Of a stretch of DNA of 64,000 nucleotides, positions 29,201 through 36,875 are shown piece after piece. Numbering within the stretch: the first letter of the stretch is position 1; every line of letters starts with the position of its first letter. Source of the DNA: Brumimicrobium sp051745635 (GTDB lineage Bacteria; Bacteroidota; Bacteroidia; Flavobacteriales_D; Crocinitomicaceae); contig JBNJEH010000005.1 in assembly GCA_051745635.1 (NCBI GenBank), positions 12,721-76,720 of the forward strand. Direction: 5' to 3'. The translations under genes and the position numbers were made by a program. The notes under the pieces are model-generated. The model worked only from the letters and a program-made list of their open reading frames with translations, had not been told where the DNA came from and made no database searches.

Positions 29201-29837
29201 GACCATTCACAATCTGATAAGCGTACGGTTCCTGTTCCTTAATGACGCCTAATTCTCCTTCTATTTGCAGGTTCCCGTCATCGTCGATTGCCAATTTTTT
29301 TTGATTGGCATATTTCATTCGGATGGCATTCGGGTCGGCTCCCGGCGCTACGACAAACTCATATTTTATTTCCCGTTCCTGTTCGATGAAGCGAACGTCA
29401 ATGGCGTCATATACACTTTTCAAAGTAAACTCATTGTATCCGCGAACTTCCGATGTCCACTTCTCCCGTTTTTTTCCGATATGGTAATTGTAATAATGCT
29501 CCGTCGGCTGTTTTCTCTCAACATCCTCAATAGGGTTAGCGCCTTCAAAATGCAGATTGATCACTTCCTGCTTGAAGTACAGTGAAGAGTCCCCAACAGA
29601 GGAACGATTAAAATGCGCATCATTCATCCGGTCATAATCCTGCAAATGAAACAGTACGCGACCGTCTTCCACCCACATATTTCCACTGCCGAAACGGTTC
29701 ATAAAAAAAACGTGATCGGGCCACTGACCTTTGTTTTCTATAAATGCATGGTGCACCGAATGACTGTGCGTAACCTCTTGAGCCTTAATGGCATTAGACG
29801 CTATAAAAATAAGCAGTAAGAGTAGTCGCCACTTCAT
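26268..29837 (-). CDS. Large T9SS-secreted adhesin-like protein with beta-propeller repeats, PKD domain and gliding-motility C-terminal domain
   Basis: 1189 residues from the ATG at 29837, preferred over a start 41 codons upstream because it begins with a signal peptide (MKWRLLLLLIFIASNAIKAQ). The N-terminal ~230 residues are a DUF7948-type domain (FIENKGQWPDHVFF). Residues ~280-760 hold SBBP-like propeller repeats (STYVGGAGNDGVNYL, SSFYGGTENDAVYSV). A PKD domain lies near 770-850 (DSYVWDFGNGDLDSTTF), further Ig-like domains follow, and the last ~90 residues are the type B sorting domain (FVFVPNAFSPNGDQENDVL...YNRWGELVFET). It is the first gene of the adhesin-PorP-OmpA operon, on the opposite strand to dnaK. 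The role in adhesion or gliding is inferred from architecture. Confidence 0.9.
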   Translation of the reverse strand: MKWRLLLLLIFIASNAIKAQEVTHSHSVHHAFIENKGQWPDHVFFMNRFGSGNMWVEDGRVLFHLQDYDRMNDAHFNRSSVGDSSLYFKQEVINLHFEGANPIEDVERKQPTEHYYNYHIGKKREKWTSEVRGYNEFTLKSVYDAIDVRFIEQEREIKYEFVVAPGADPNAIRMKYANQKKLAIDDDGNLQIEGELGVIKEQEPYAYQIVNGQIREIGCSFQLDGDEVTFELDEFNERVELIIDPTLVFATYCGAISDNFGMSATYGYDGTAYNAGMVYGNDYPMPDGSAYDVNSNMTVADVGVATTDAFISKYSPDGETMLWSTFFGGGDNTQGTDVPHSLICDRDNNVYAYGVTSSQDFPVVNGFQTAHAGGDPLSINFNGTDFGNAGTDIFVAKFSENGQNLMGSTYVGGAGNDGVNYLISGGNYNSVNAYDSLTTNYGDQFRGEIMLDSVNNILVGSCTRSSDFPTANPFQPTTGGQSDGVVFKIENDFSALQWSSFYGGTENDAVYSVKVDSSANIVFAGGTSSSDLPNTAGAYQAAYGGGETDGFIGKLTPDGQTLTQSTYLGMADYDQVFFVEIDRLDNVFVVGQSNGGNFPVVNASYSNPNSSQFIAKLTPDLSTLEGSTVFGSGSTTFDISPSAFLVDICGNMYVSGWGANILQSNPVSGLPVTSDAFQQTPPNGFDFYLIVIERDFNSLLYGTYMGGAASDEHVDGGTSRFDKNGVVYQGVCGGCGGNSDFPTTPDAWSDQNLADNCNALVFKFDFNLIPNADFSVENNVGCAPFEVTFDNFSSQSDSYVWDFGNGDLDSTTFEPTVNYSTPGTYDVFLYVTDSVCLITDTAQITIEVTPEIDLDAIPPVSLCNPETLNFTANSNGTATSFVWSSDSNLSDTLNSDLTDSTVTIPDPESGYYYFQASNAGCSVMDSVEVDFTSASINLTGTSNLCLGDEVIITAESDTSGITFSGYDWSADSIIVSGDGTNTVVVNPEETQYLYLSATASNGCQVEDSIMLSVSAIDETLVNAEASDENVPYGTTVTLDATPSGYNYIWQPVNAVDDPNQQTTTAYMEETTEFTVLVSDGICTKEAAVIVEVFEFVCDEPFVFVPNAFSPNGDQENDVLYVRSDIVEEVVFRIYNRWGELVFETTDMSKGWDGTYKGKPMDPDVYDYYLDGYCIDGQSFLIQGNVTLIR

Positions 29838-29902
29838 ATCGTTAAAAGTAATGAATTCAGATGAATAGCAGAAAAAATCAAAGGAGAATTTGGTTTCTGC
29901 AA

Positions 29903-29910
29903 TATATTTG
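29903..29910 (+). promoter_or_regulatory. Possible -7 box upstream of dnaK
   Basis: TATATTTG matches TAnnTTTG but lies ~150 bases before the dnaK ATG, so it would give a long leader. No -33 element at the expected spacing. Confidence 0.3.
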
Positions 29911-29911
29911 G

Positions 29912-29936
29912 CTGACAATATGCGACATGTTGTCAG
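29912..29936. promoter_or_regulatory. Inverted repeat in the dnaK leader region
   Basis: CTGACAA (29912-29918) and TTGTCAG (29930-29936) are perfect 7-bp arms with an 11-base spacer, two bases downstream of the TATATTTG box. It is not the CIRCE element (TTAGCACTC-N9-GAGTGCTAA) bound by HrcA. A heat-shock operator or an mRNA hairpin are both possible. Confidence 0.35.
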
Positions 29937-30058
29937 TGGATTTACGCCCAAAACGTTCAAAACATGTCAAAATGTGAAGTGAACAGCATCAAAATGTTGG
30001 TGGCATAACTCTTGAGAAAGGTGAAGTGAATAAAAATCAGGAAAAAACAAATACAGAT

Positions 30059-31969
30059 ATGGGAAAAATAATTGGAATTGACTTAGGTACTACCAACTCT
30101 TGCGTTTCCGTGATGGAGGGTAACGAGCCAGTAGTAATCACTAATGCAGAAGGAAAAAGAACGACGCCCTCCATTGTTGCATTTGTAGAAGGAGGAGAGC
30201 GCAAAGTGGGTGATCCGGCAAAACGCCAGGCCATCACGAATCCGCACAAAACGATTTCTTCTATCAAACGTTTCATGGGGTCATCTTTCGACGATGTCGC
30301 CAAAGAAGTGAAGCGGATGTCTTACGAAGTCGTAAAAGGCGACAACAACACACCGCGCGTAAAAATTGACGACCGTACATTTACACCGCAGGAGATTTCT
30401 GCGATGATTCTTCAAAAAATGAAGAAAACAGCAGAAGACTACCTCGGTCAGGAAGTTACAGAAGCTGTGGTGACTGTACCGGCTTACTTTAACGACTCGC
30501 AGCGACAAGCGACGAAGGAAGCGGGTGAGATCGCAGGTTTGGAGATCAAACGTATTATCAACGAACCAACAGCAGCAGCACTGGCATACGGACTCGACAA
30601 AAAAGATGTCGATCAGAAAGTAGCGGTATTTGACTTCGGTGGCGGTACGCACGATGTTTCTATACTAGAACTCGGTGACGGTGTATTTGAAGTACTCGCC
30701 ACAGACGGAGATACGCACTTGGGTGGTGACGACGTCGATGAAGCGATTATCAATTGGCTGGCCGATGAATTTAAAAATGATGAAGGAATTGACCTTCGCG
30801 AAGATCCAATGGCGCTGCAACGATTGAAAGAAGCGGCTGAAAAGGCGAAAATTGAGCTTTCTTCAACAACTTCTACTGAAATCAACTTGCCGTACATTAT
30901 GCCTGTAGATGGTGTGCCTAAACACTTGGTGCGCACACTTCAGCGTTCTAAATTTGAGCAATTGATTTCTGACATTGTGGAGCGTACAATCGCACCTTGT
31001 CGATCAGCATTGAAAAGTGCAGGATTATCGACTAACGACATTGATGAAGTAATCCTGGTAGGTGGATCTACACGTATTCCGGTCATTCAGGATGCAGTGA
31101 AGAACTTCTTCAAAAAAGATCCATCGAAAGGCGTTAACCCTGATGAAGTTGTGGCAATTGGTGCAGCGATCCAGGGAGGTGTCCTGACTGGTGAAGTCAA
31201 AGATGTGCTTCTTTTAGATGTCGTTCCGCTTTCAGTTGGAATTGAAACTATGGGAGGTGTCATGACGAAATTGATCGACGCCAATACGACGATACCGACG
31301 AAGAAATCTGAAGTGTTCTCGACAGCAGCAGATAATCAACCATCGGTCGATATTCACGTGCTGCAAGGTGAACGTTCGATGGCTGCAGATAACAAAACGC
31401 TTGGACGCTTCCAGTTGACGGATATTCCACCAGCGCGTCGCGGAGAGCCACAAATTGAAGTGACTTTCGACATCGATGCTAACGGTATCATGAATATCTC
31501 GGCAAAAGACAAAGGAACTGGAAAAGAGCAATCCATTAAAATCGAAGCTTCTTCCGGATTGAGCGAAGAAGAAATCGAAAAAATGAAAGCTGAAGCTGAA
31601 GCCAACGAAGAAGCCGACAAGAAGAAGAAAGAAGAAGTGGATACACTCAACAAAGCGGATTCACTCATCTTCCAGACGGAACGTCAGCTCGAAGAATATG
31701 GTGACAAAATTCCGGAAGATAAGAAAAAGCCTATCCAGGATGCGCTTGCTGAATTGAAATCAGCATACGAAGCGAAAGATGTGGATAAAATCAATGAATC
31801 TTCTGAGAAATTAAACACGGTATTCCAGGCGGCATCTCAAGAGATGTACCAGGATCAAGGTCAGGGTGCACAAGGAGAAGCTGGTCAAGAGCAAGCGTCT
31901 TCAGACGACAACAGTGACGACGAAGTGACTGATGTTGATTTCGAAGAAGTTGACGAAGACAAAAAGTAA
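30059..31969 (+). CDS. dnaK: Chaperone DnaK (Hsp70)
   Basis: 636 residues from the ATG at 30059; a GTG 11 codons upstream in frame is rejected because MGKIIGIDLGTTNSC is the universal N-terminus. The ATPase domain includes the phosphate motifs DLGTTNS and FGGGTHDVS, where His replaces the more common Phe. The substrate-binding domain and a C-terminal tail rich in D, E and Q (DDEVTDVDFEEVDEDKK) follow. It works with the CbpA-type J protein encoded at 15097-15996. No grpE or dnaJ is adjacent. A T-tailed terminator follows at 31993-32030. Confidence 0.98.
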   Translation: MGKIIGIDLGTTNSCVSVMEGNEPVVITNAEGKRTTPSIVAFVEGGERKVGDPAKRQAITNPHKTISSIKRFMGSSFDDVAKEVKRMSYEVVKGDNNTPRVKIDDRTFTPQEISAMILQKMKKTAEDYLGQEVTEAVVTVPAYFNDSQRQATKEAGEIAGLEIKRIINEPTAAALAYGLDKKDVDQKVAVFDFGGGTHDVSILELGDGVFEVLATDGDTHLGGDDVDEAIINWLADEFKNDEGIDLREDPMALQRLKEAAEKAKIELSSTTSTEINLPYIMPVDGVPKHLVRTLQRSKFEQLISDIVERTIAPCRSALKSAGLSTNDIDEVILVGGSTRIPVIQDAVKNFFKKDPSKGVNPDEVVAIGAAIQGGVLTGEVKDVLLLDVVPLSVGIETMGGVMTKLIDANTTIPTKKSEVFSTAADNQPSVDIHVLQGERSMAADNKTLGRFQLTDIPPARRGEPQIEVTFDIDANGIMNISAKDKGTGKEQSIKIEASSGLSEEEIEKMKAEAEANEEADKKKKEEVDTLNKADSLIFQTERQLEEYGDKIPEDKKKPIQDALAELKSAYEAKDVDKINESSEKLNTVFQAASQEMYQDQGQGAQGEAGQEQASSDDNSDDEVTDVDFEEVDEDKK

Positions 31970-32303
31970 AACGCAGTAGCGATATAAACTGGAAAGAGGT
32001 TGTCAGCAATGGCGACCTCTTTTTTTGTTTTAGATGGTTCTTCCACGCATTTATATGGTAAGCTGTACAGTCAATCCTATTTGGGGAAGTGCAGGTGAAC
32101 CGTGAACTTTTGAACCGAAGATTTTAGAAAACAGAAATCTTAACCAGTAATCTAACAGTTGATGCAAATTGACTTTTCAATGCATTTCCACGACCAACAT
32201 GTTTTAAAACCAGGGTTTTCCCTGTAAAAAAAAGCTTTCATTTCCAGATATATAAAACGAACAACTTTATTATTTTTACCGTCATAACACATTTTATCTG
32301 GAT
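31970..32303. other. Spacer between dnaK and lemA
   Basis: 334 bases that start with the dnaK terminator. The remainder is AT-rich without a credible reading frame. TATTTTTA close to the lemA start (about 32271-32278) is a near match to the -7 box. Confidence 0.4.
31993..32030 (+). terminator. Intrinsic terminator of dnaK
   Basis: AAAGAGGT (31993-32000) pairs with ACCTCTTT (32015-32022) and the stem runs into a long T run. Confidence 0.8.
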
Positions 32304-32852
32304 ATGGCAACCATTATATTTTTAGGATTCATTTTTATAATTCTTTATTCAGTTTATGCATATAACAGTTTCGTGCGCACTGAAAATTTAGTGAAGAATG
32401 CATTTCATAACATCGATGTCATGCTCAAAAAGAGGTACGATTTAATTCCTCAACTTGTCAATACGGTCAAAGGTATTATGAAGCACGAAAAGGAAACATT
32501 AGAAAGCCTGGTCACTCTTCGTTCGCAAGCGACAGCTCAGGGGACCGACCGGGATCGGGAAGTAGACCTCAACAATGAAATTTCAAAAAAACTGGAACAA
32601 ATTCAAATTGCTGTGGAGGCTTATCCCGAACTAAAATCGAATGAAAACATGCTGCAATTGCAAGAGACACTGGTTGATGTAGAAGATAATTTATCCGCCT
32701 CCCGAAGATCTTACAATGCCAATGTGGCCCGATATAACACCTTACTGAAAAGTTTTCCAAGCAATATCATTGGAAATATGTTTAGCTATAAAGAAAAAAC
32801 AGGCTTCCAGGCTACGAGTGTTGAACGTATGCGCCCCGAGACAAAAATGTAA
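32304..32852 (+). CDS. lemA: LemA family membrane protein
   Basis: 182 residues. One N-terminal membrane helix (residues 2-20, ATIIFLGFIFIILYSVYAY) is followed by a helical domain with the family motifs YNSFVRTENLVKNAFHNIDVMLKKRYDLIPQLV and AYPELKSNENM...LQETL and ARYNTLLKSFPSNIIGNM. LemA proteins have an N-out orientation with the helical bundle in the cytoplasm; their function is unsettled. The next gene, 22 bases downstream, encodes DUF3137, a recurrent LemA neighbour, so the two probably act together. Confidence 0.95.
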   Translation: MATIIFLGFIFIILYSVYAYNSFVRTENLVKNAFHNIDVMLKKRYDLIPQLVNTVKGIMKHEKETLESLVTLRSQATAQGTDRDREVDLNNEISKKLEQIQIAVEAYPELKSNENMLQLQETLVDVEDNLSASRRSYNANVARYNTLLKSFPSNIIGNMFSYKEKTGFQATSVERMRPETKM

Positions 32853-32874
32853 TTAAGGCTAAAAACAAACTACT

Positions 32875-33849
32875 ATGAAATCCTTAGACGAATTCAAAGA
32901 TCATTTTACCAATGAAATAGCGCCCAATCTTAACAGGCTTGAAAGAAAACGAAAAATTGCACGATCTATCATAATAATTATATCCATCCCACTGGCATTT
33001 GTTGTCATTCATAGTCTACTTTATTTTGGAGGTTTGTATTTTGAAAAAGAAATCCACCTCTTTGAGTTCACTAAAGAATTGAAATCAGAGGAAGTTATGG
33101 GGCTCTCTTTTGCTGCATTCACTCCATTGTTAGTCATTCTTTCGGCATTTATTAAATTAAGTCCTTATAAAAAACACTACAAAGAACAAATCATCAGACC
33201 AATCATTGAATTTATTTCTCCGGAGTTTATTTACGAGCCCAAAGAGCGCGTTTCCAATGAACATATTAGTGACTCAAAAACGATCATCAAAAAATACAAC
33301 AAACTGAAGGGGGATGATTTCGTATCGGGCACAATTCACGGTCATCCTTTTGAAATTTCAGAAATCAAAGCCGAATATAAAACGAAGCGAAAAAAAGATA
33401 ATAGTACCCGTACGGTTTTTCATGGACTCTTTTTTCACTCAACAATAAAAAAGAAATTTGATGGCTATGTTTATCTTCAGCCCTATATCCCAAGAATTCT
33501 TCAGGGCTTAGCGGGAAACCGAGTACAGTCTGACGTAGTGAATTTAGCTGATATGACCATCTCACAAAAATTTGTTTGCTACTCCAATGACGACATCAAT
33601 GCCCGCAAAATACTCACGCCTAAATTGATTGAGCTCATCAACAAATTTTCAGAAAATCACAAAAAACGACCCCTCGCTATTTCAATCATTAATGATAAGC
33701 TATATGTGGCAATTGACTACAGAAAAAACTTGTTTGAGCCAAAGTATTTTAGATCTGTAAAAGACCCCAAACATCCCGTGGATTACTACAGCATGCTCAT
33801 CATGATTACAAATATCCTGGATGATTTAGACCTTGCAGATGAGGGTTGA
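32875..33849 (+). CDS. DUF3137 domain membrane protein
   Basis: 324 residues. Two membrane segments lie near 28-50 (SIIIIISIPLAFVVIHSLLYF) and 75-95. A soluble C-terminal domain includes FVSGTIHGHPFEISEIKAEY and RTVFHGLFFH, the family hallmark of proteins annotated DUF3137 (sometimes 'galanin-like'). It follows lemA closely, a conserved pairing across bacteria. Cellular role unknown; a membrane-associated partner of LemA is the reasonable inference. Confidence 0.88.
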   Translation: MKSLDEFKDHFTNEIAPNLNRLERKRKIARSIIIIISIPLAFVVIHSLLYFGGLYFEKEIHLFEFTKELKSEEVMGLSFAAFTPLLVILSAFIKLSPYKKHYKEQIIRPIIEFISPEFIYEPKERVSNEHISDSKTIIKKYNKLKGDDFVSGTIHGHPFEISEIKAEYKTKRKKDNSTRTVFHGLFFHSTIKKKFDGYVYLQPYIPRILQGLAGNRVQSDVVNLADMTISQKFVCYSNDDINARKILTPKLIELINKFSENHKKRPLAISIINDKLYVAIDYRKNLFEPKYFRSVKDPKHPVDYYSMLIMITNILDDLDLADEG

Positions 33850-33957
33850 ACAGACTTGTGAAATGAACGCTGTAAAAAGCCATCATCAAGGGCGAAAATT
33901 CGGGTAAAAAAACCTTTGGAACGTATTTTGCACTGTCTGGTGATAAATACTTGAATT

Positions 33958-35460
33958 ATGAAAAATCTGATTACATTTTTAGTGACCCTTTCTTTTTTGT
34001 TCTCTGTTGCACATTTAAGTGCTCAACACAGCTCTTTCAAAAAGCGCGATTCGGAACACATCAAAGGCATTTTTGAAGCATGGAATGAAGATGCGGGAAA
34101 TTATCTATATGAAAGTATCGCTTCTTTGGTGATGCATCAACCTCAACCTGAGGCGCCGGAAAATATCAAAAAAACATCTTTTGAAATGCTCCAGTCCATG
34201 AGCCTGGATCGCATTGACCGACTTCAGCGCGCTGCGGCTGTTGAATTAGAAAAAGAAAAGAATTCCAAGCGAGGTAAAAGAGAAACGTACTACTGGCAAG
34301 AATGGATGAACTATTTAGAAAGCACGGCGTGTAAATTACAAACAGGATCATCTACCGGAGAACCTCACATGCTCACTTTTGATGGAGAGCGATACGATTT
34401 TCAAAATGCGGGAGATTATGTGCTCTCCGCTTCTGAAGACGGTACTTTTGAAATTCAAACCCAATTGTTCCGAAGAAACGCTGAAAGTTCATGGTCGTTA
34501 AATGGAGGCGTTGCTTTAAATGTTAACGGCGACGTTGTTGAGTTCAGAGGTACTAAAGAACCTATTGACGGAGAAGTATATGTGAATGAGAAACTTATCC
34601 GCGAAAGGGATAAAACAATTCAACTTCCTCAAGGAGGGGTGATTCGTTTGAATAAACGCCCGGAATCGACTAAAAACCGACACATTCCAGGCGATCGGTA
34701 TGTCGTAAAATGGCCGACAGGTGAACAGCTCAGAGTTGCCATCATCCGCAATTTTAGCTTTGGTTACAATGAAGATACCGCTGAGAAAAATGTGCTCTAT
34801 CAATTACACGTAGCTGTACCTGAATGCAGAGAAAATTACTCTGGTCTGCTCGGAAATAATGATGGTGAAAAAAATGACCTCATCGTTGATGACACGACTT
34901 CATTCAACAACGACCGCACAGCATATTCGGATGAAGAGTTGTTCGGCGATCTTCGAAACGATCCGAAAGTATTGGACGAAAAAGAGCGTTCATGCCTCTA
35001 TATTGCCCATCCTTTCGGTAATACATTCCAACTCAATAAAAAGAACTCGCTTTTCCGAAAACCAATGACCTCAATTTCTGATTCCATAAGATATCCTCAG
35101 GGCTGCATAACACTCGCCGATGCTTCTGATGAACAGATAGCGGAAGCAAGAAAAAAGTCAGAAGAGGCGGGAATACCGCGCGATGAAGTCTACAGCACGG
35201 TTTTCGACTATGTCTACGCCGATATTGAACCGCGTCACCAAGTCGATAGTGCAACATTCGATCAACCAGAGCGCACAAGCACTGAGGAACCGGATATCGA
35301 TAAAAATGAGAACCCGGAAATCGAGAATGAAACACCTAAGGTAATTGAAGGTATTGGTCGGGAAATTCGACGAAAAAATCCGAATACCAGAAGAAAACCA
35401 ACAAAACAGCGAAAACCAACGCGGAACGAACCTGTTCGTGAACCGACGCGTGAAGATTAG
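33958..35460 (+). CDS. Secreted protein with a von Willebrand factor type D (VWD) domain
   Basis: 500 residues with a signal peptide (MKNLITFLVTLSFLFSVAHLSAQ). A helical region occupies ~25-120. A VWD domain at ~131-315 shows GEPHMLTFDGERYDFQNAGDYVL at the start and CRENYSGLLGNNDGEKNDLI at the end, including the glycine- and acid-rich loop that binds calcium in this fold. The rest is low-complexity, ending in a basic Arg/Lys/Pro/Thr tail. There is no T9SS sorting domain or lipobox, so it is probably periplasmic. VWD domains mediate calcium-dependent adhesion or multimerisation in animals; the bacterial role is unknown. It lies 108 bases after the DUF3137 gene and is followed by a terminator. 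Confidence 0.85.
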   Translation: MKNLITFLVTLSFLFSVAHLSAQHSSFKKRDSEHIKGIFEAWNEDAGNYLYESIASLVMHQPQPEAPENIKKTSFEMLQSMSLDRIDRLQRAAAVELEKEKNSKRGKRETYYWQEWMNYLESTACKLQTGSSTGEPHMLTFDGERYDFQNAGDYVLSASEDGTFEIQTQLFRRNAESSWSLNGGVALNVNGDVVEFRGTKEPIDGEVYVNEKLIRERDKTIQLPQGGVIRLNKRPESTKNRHIPGDRYVVKWPTGEQLRVAIIRNFSFGYNEDTAEKNVLYQLHVAVPECRENYSGLLGNNDGEKNDLIVDDTTSFNNDRTAYSDEELFGDLRNDPKVLDEKERSCLYIAHPFGNTFQLNKKNSLFRKPMTSISDSIRYPQGCITLADASDEQIAEARKKSEEAGIPRDEVYSTVFDYVYADIEPRHQVDSATFDQPERTSTEEPDIDKNENPEIENETPKVIEGIGREIRRKNPNTRRKPTKQRKPTRNEPVREPTRED

Positions 35461-35493
35461 TACAAAAGCACAAAATTAATTTCGTTTGTCGAG

Positions 35494-35521
35494 GGAGAGG
35501 CCGTGGTGTCTCTCCTTTTTT
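35494..35521 (+). terminator. Intrinsic terminator after the VWD gene
   Basis: GGAGAG (35494-35499) pairs with CTCTCC (35510-35515), followed by six T. Confidence 0.75.
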
Positions 35522-35671
35522 AATTCAAAAGACAGGTCAATAATAGCCTGGACTAAACCATAGCCTTTGATAAATCTAAAGTAACGCACTAGCTTCTGCA
35601 CATGATTCCGCTGACCTTATTTTTCAACACGAGGGTTTGCATTTTGAGACAGCTACCTCCCAAAAATTCAT

Positions 35672-35679
35672 TACCTTTG
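35672..35679 (+). promoter_or_regulatory. -7 promoter box of purM
   Basis: TACCTTTG matches TAnnTTTG 20 bases before the purM ATG, so the leader would be only about a dozen bases. Confidence 0.55.
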
Positions 35680-35699
35680 CCCCTTTTACATGCAAGAAA

Positions 35700-36872
35700 A
35701 TGATGTCAGATAATCGTTACAATCAAAGAGGAGTTTCAGCAGGGAAAGAAGATGTTCACAATGCAATTAAAAGTATCGATAAAGGATTATTTCCCGATGC
35801 TTTCTGCAAGATCGTACCAGATTTTCTTTCAGGCAGTGATGATCATTGTGTAGTCATGCACGCGGATGGTGCTGGAACCAAATCCTCTCTGGCTTATATG
35901 TATTGGAAAGAGACTGGTGATTTATCCGTATGGAAAGGAATCGCTCAGGACGCACTCATCATGAATGTGGATGATCTTTTGTGTGTCGGTGCTACGGAAA
36001 ATATTCTGGTCTCATCGACGATCGGCCGCAACAAGAACCTCGTCGATGGCGATGTGATTGCAGCAATAATCAACGGAACGGAGGAGTTGTTATCGGAACT
36101 TCGTGATATGGGCGTTGGAATCTATGCCACAGGTGGAGAAACAGCCGATGTTGGTGATCTGGTAAGGACAATCATCGTGGATTCTACCGTCGTTTGCCGC
36201 ATGAAACGCTCCGATGTCATCGACAACAAAAATATTCAGGAAGGGGATGTCATCGTTGGACTTTCTTCTTCGGGAAAAGCCACTTATGAAAAAGAATACA
36301 ACGGCGGAATGGGCTCAAATGGTCTTACCTCTGCGCGACACGACGTATTTCACAAGTACCTCAAAGAGAAGTATCCGGAAAGTTTTGACCCTGCAGTTCC
36401 CGATGAATTGACATATAGCGGAAATTACAAACTCACGGACAAGGTCGAAAACACACCACTGGATGCGGGGAAACTCGTGCTTTCACCCACGCGTACCTAC
36501 GCACCGATCATTACTAAAATTCTCGGCAAGCATCGCGGTGAAATTCACGGAATGGTTCATTGTTCGGGAGGTGCTCAAACAAAAGTACTCCACTTTATTG
36601 ACAATTTACACATCATCAAGGATAACATGTTTCCGGTCCCGCCACTCTTCCGGACTATTCAGGAAGAATCGGGCACATCGTGGGAAGAAATGTATAAAGT
36701 GTTCAATATGGGACACCGTATGGAATTGTATGTCCCCGAAGCTCTGGCTCCTGAAATAATTGCACTCTCGGAATCGTTTAACGTCGATGCTCAAGTTGTA
36801 GGACGTGTTGAAAAGAGCCATAAAAAACACCTGACAATAGCCACTGACAAAGGAAACTTTGAATACGCATAA
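35700..36872 (+). CDS. purM: Phosphoribosylformylglycinamidine cyclo-ligase (AIR synthase)
   Basis: 390 residues from the ATG at 35700 (a second ATG at 35703 is equally possible); an upstream in-frame TTG lies before the promoter box and is rejected. PurM closes the imidazole ring of AIR in purine synthesis, using ATP. Family features are RYNQRGVSAGKEDV, ADGAGTKSSLAY, DDLLCVGATENI and ATGGETADVGDL. This is the longer PurM form typical of Bacteroidota. The prfA gene follows after only 3 bases, so they share a transcript. Confidence 0.95.
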   Translation: MMSDNRYNQRGVSAGKEDVHNAIKSIDKGLFPDAFCKIVPDFLSGSDDHCVVMHADGAGTKSSLAYMYWKETGDLSVWKGIAQDALIMNVDDLLCVGATENILVSSTIGRNKNLVDGDVIAAIINGTEELLSELRDMGVGIYATGGETADVGDLVRTIIVDSTVVCRMKRSDVIDNKNIQEGDVIVGLSSSGKATYEKEYNGGMGSNGLTSARHDVFHKYLKEKYPESFDPAVPDELTYSGNYKLTDKVENTPLDAGKLVLSPTRTYAPIITKILGKHRGEIHGMVHCSGGAQTKVLHFIDNLHIIKDNMFPVPPLFRTIQEESGTSWEEMYKVFNMGHRMELYVPEALAPEIIALSESFNVDAQVVGRVEKSHKKHLTIATDKGNFEYA

Positions 36873-36875
36873 ACT

